DNA of 6,357 nucleotides from NCBI GenBank assembly GCA_016765435.1, contig JAESPY010000175.1:2267-8623 (forward strand), read 5' to 3'. The translations under genes were made by a program, and so were the position numbers. Below are positions 5,976-6,357 of the stretch, piece after piece (the stretch's first letter is position 1; the number at the start of each line of letters is the position of its first letter). The notes below the pieces were generated by a model that worked only from the letters and a program-made list of their open reading frames with translations, made no database searches and was not told the origin of the DNA. The stretch is from Emcibacter sp. (lineage in GTDB: Bacteria; Pseudomonadota; Alphaproteobacteria; Sphingomonadales; Emcibacteraceae).

Positions 5976-6357
5976 TTATTTCTTCTTGCCTTCTTTACGG
6001 AAGACATATTCATCAGCGTATCTAACACCCTTGCCTTTATAAGGCTCTGGTTTACGCCATTCACGAATTTCTGCAGCAACCTGTCCAACTTTTTGCTTGT
6101 CGATACCAGAAATGATGATTGTGGTCTGATCCGGACATTTAACATCAATGCCTTCGGGGATCGGATACATAACATCATGGCTGAAGCCAAGCTGAAGTTT
6201 AACCTGTTTACCCTGTACGGATGCCCGATAACCAACACCAACCAAGAGCAGAGTCTTGGTAAATCCGGATGTAACACCCTCAACCAGATTGGCGATCAAC
6301 GTACGCTGCATACCCCACATGGAGCGCGCGCGTTTTGTTTCACCAACTGGACTTACA
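5976..6357 (-). CDS. rplF: 50S ribosomal protein L6 (uL6), C-terminal part; 5' end outside window
   Basis: uL6 binds 23S rRNA near the factor-binding site and the sarcin-ricin loop of the large subunit. The frame is open to the end of the window, giving 126 residues of a family normally about 177 long. The internal ATG at 6320 is not the true start: upstream codons in the same frame read [11 protein letters not shown] and continue the domain. Visible landmarks are [34 protein letters not shown], and the family signature [14 protein letters not shown] close to the C-terminus, which ends in a lysine run (KEGKKK). The TAA stop lies 12 nt before the preferred rplR start, as expected for the spc-operon order rplF-rplR-rpsE. 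Confidence 0.96.
   Translation of the reverse strand, partial: VSPVGETKRARSMWGMQRTLIANLVEGVTSGFTKTLLLVGVGYRASVQGKQVKLQLGFSHDVMYPIPEGIDVKCPDQTTIIISGIDKQKVGQVAAEIREWRKPEPYKGKGVRYADEYVFRKEGKKK

Noticed and set aside
5816..6283. Open frame of 155 codons on the minus strand overlapping rplF and rplR in another frame
   Set aside because: It overlaps two confirmed genes out of frame and has no recognisable domain.
6318..6320. ATG at 6320 as the start of rplF
   Set aside because: The frame stays open upstream and the codons encode more L6-like sequence. Starting here would remove about a third of a normally 177-residue protein.
1..6357. Mobile elements, CRISPR arrays, tRNA or rRNA genes, or an unknown gene system
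   Set aside because: Conserved ribosomal-locus genes fill the window and the longest gap is 149 nt. No tandem spaced repeats, transposase sequence or tRNA-like cloverleaf was seen on either strand.

Overview
The window is one unbroken stretch of a bacterial ribosomal-protein locus, the distal spc operon running into the alpha operon. Every gene is on the minus strand, so transcription runs from position 6357 towards 1. In transcription order the genes are rplF (5' end outside the window), rplR, rpsE, rpmD, rplO, secY, adk, rpsM, rpsK, rpoA and rplQ (3' end outside the window). The nine complete genes all have intact frames, and none looks broken, fused or inserted into.

The gene order and proteins point to an alphaproteobacterium. 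adk lies between secY and rpsM, there is no rpmJ after secY, and rpsD is missing between rpsK and rpoA. The RpoA sequence (338 residues, starting [12 protein letters not shown]) and the L6, L18 and S11 sequences fit that class. Base composition looks close to half GC by eye. I cannot place it below class level, although the composition argues against the very GC-rich members.

Layout: positions 6357-4827 hold rplF, rplR, rpsE and rpmD with gaps of 4-14 nt. A 51-nt gap with a hairpin separates rpmD from rplO. secY follows rplO after 23 nt and overlaps adk by 4 nt (ATGA). A 149-nt gap after adk carries a near-consensus sigma70-type promoter and a leader hairpin ahead of rpsM; this is the only clear promoter and marks the alpha-operon part as a separately startable unit. 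rpsM-rpsK-rpoA-rplQ follow, with gaps of 11, 58 and 63 nt. The 63-nt gap holds a two-tier inverted repeat next to the rplQ Shine-Dalgarno sequence.

Functionally, the genes supply parts of both ribosomal subunits (L6, L18, L30, L15, L17; S5, S13, S11), the protein-export channel SecY, adenylate kinase for adenine-nucleotide balance, and the RNA polymerase alpha subunit, so translation, secretion and transcription capacity are made together. I found no new biological system here. The points worth a second look are non-coding: the internal promoter with its AT-rich upstream dyad and the three intergenic hairpins. No terminator was recognised, and the plus strand carries only shadow reading frames.
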